A stretch of 64,000 bases of DNA, from contig JASVEC010000008.1 of NCBI GenBank assembly GCA_030770535.1, positions 496,001-560,000 on the forward strand, written 5' to 3'. This DNA is from Batkoa obscura. Lineage: Eukaryota; Entomophthoromycota; Entomophthoromycetes; Entomophthorales; Batkoaceae. This document shows positions 63,679 through 64,000 of the stretch, piece by piece. The translations under genes were made by a program, and so were the position numbers. The notes beneath the pieces were generated by a model that did not search any database, was not told where the DNA came from, and saw nothing but the letters and a program-made list of their open reading frames with translations. Position 1 is the stretch's first letter, and each line of letters opens with the position of its first letter.

Positions 63679-64000
63679 TAAAGAGCACTTATCAAATTTG
63701 TTGTTTTGCAAGAAAGGCGTTAAACTAAAATAGTTTCTATAGAACTATATAACTTTTAAAAATGACATTTATTATATACAACTAACATGGGTCTTATTTT
63801 GCGAAAATACATTTAAAAATAAGCTTTATATTTAAAGGTATCGAATTCCTGTTACCTTGATTTCAAATTTATAATATATAATTCAAAAAAAAGAATAAAA
63901 TAAAAAGTTTTACAATTATTTACCTATTATATCATATAAGATCTACTGTTTATTAATAAATTAAATTTATCTGTAGTTAATTCATTATTCCTTTTTATTC
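63679..64000. other. Spacer to window end, nothing recognised
   Basis: AT-rich sequence following the secreted protein gene. Confidence 0.45.

Overview
The window is a stretch of nuclear DNA from a very AT-rich, repeat-laden fungus. The fungal assignment rests on three WOPR (Gti1/Pac2-type) regulators and two Zn2Cys6 zinc-cluster proteins, both fungal families, plus ordinary fungal housekeeping genes. Introns are short GT-AG introns of about 44-79 nt, found in the threonine dehydratase, mitochondrial carrier, coiled-coil and M28 peptidase genes. Several genes have a clear TATA box 30-60 nt upstream of the start codon. I cannot place the species; an early-diverging (zygomycete-type) fungus with a large AT-rich genome is a guess.

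Layout. 1-5.4 kb: the end of an unknown gene, an ethylmalonyl-CoA decarboxylase-like gene and an eight-exon ILV1-type threonine dehydratase, both on the minus strand, and a 447-bp terminal-inverted-repeat element. 5.4-10 kb: a repeat graveyard of solo LTRs, one inside another, and short inverted-repeat elements. 10-19.5 kb: two WOPR genes in long gene-poor spacers. 19.5-26.2 kb: a small unknown gene, two identical tRNA-Leu(UAA) genes, a six-exon mitochondrial carrier (NAD+/pyrimidine nucleotide type) and a six-exon coiled-coil gene. 28.3 kb: a third WOPR gene, closely related to the first. 29.35-42.18 kb: a stack of nested insertions. A DNA transposon holds an LTR, the LTR holds a second copy of the transposon, and that copy holds a nearly 7.65-kb Ty3/gypsy retrotransposon. 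42.7-49.1 kb: a glutamate carboxypeptidase II-like peptidase, a seven-helix membrane protein, a 163-bp near-perfect palindrome and a small unknown gene. 50.9-55.5 kb: tRNA-Ala, an internally deleted transposon derivative, a third transposon copy pierced by two short elements and LTRs, and a tRNA-Gln-like sequence. 57.9-63.7 kb: two zinc-cluster transcription factors and a small cysteine-rich secreted protein.

The most distinctive content is the mobile DNA. About twenty copies of a ~98-bp element with GGGGATGT termini and 4-bp AT-rich target duplications (ATAT, ATTT, TAAT and similar) lie through the window. Its ends match those of the larger transposase-bearing element (GGGG-TGTCC-GAATTGGTTTCA), which also makes 4-bp target duplications. 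The two therefore look like a short non-autonomous family and its larger relative. All three larger copies here are broken, and intact copies, if any, must lie elsewhere. Metabolic genes (threonine dehydratase, carrier, decarboxylase-like) show no functional clustering. The regulators (three WOPR, two Zn2Cys6), the seven-helix protein and the secreted protein suggest a region enriched in accessory or signalling functions.
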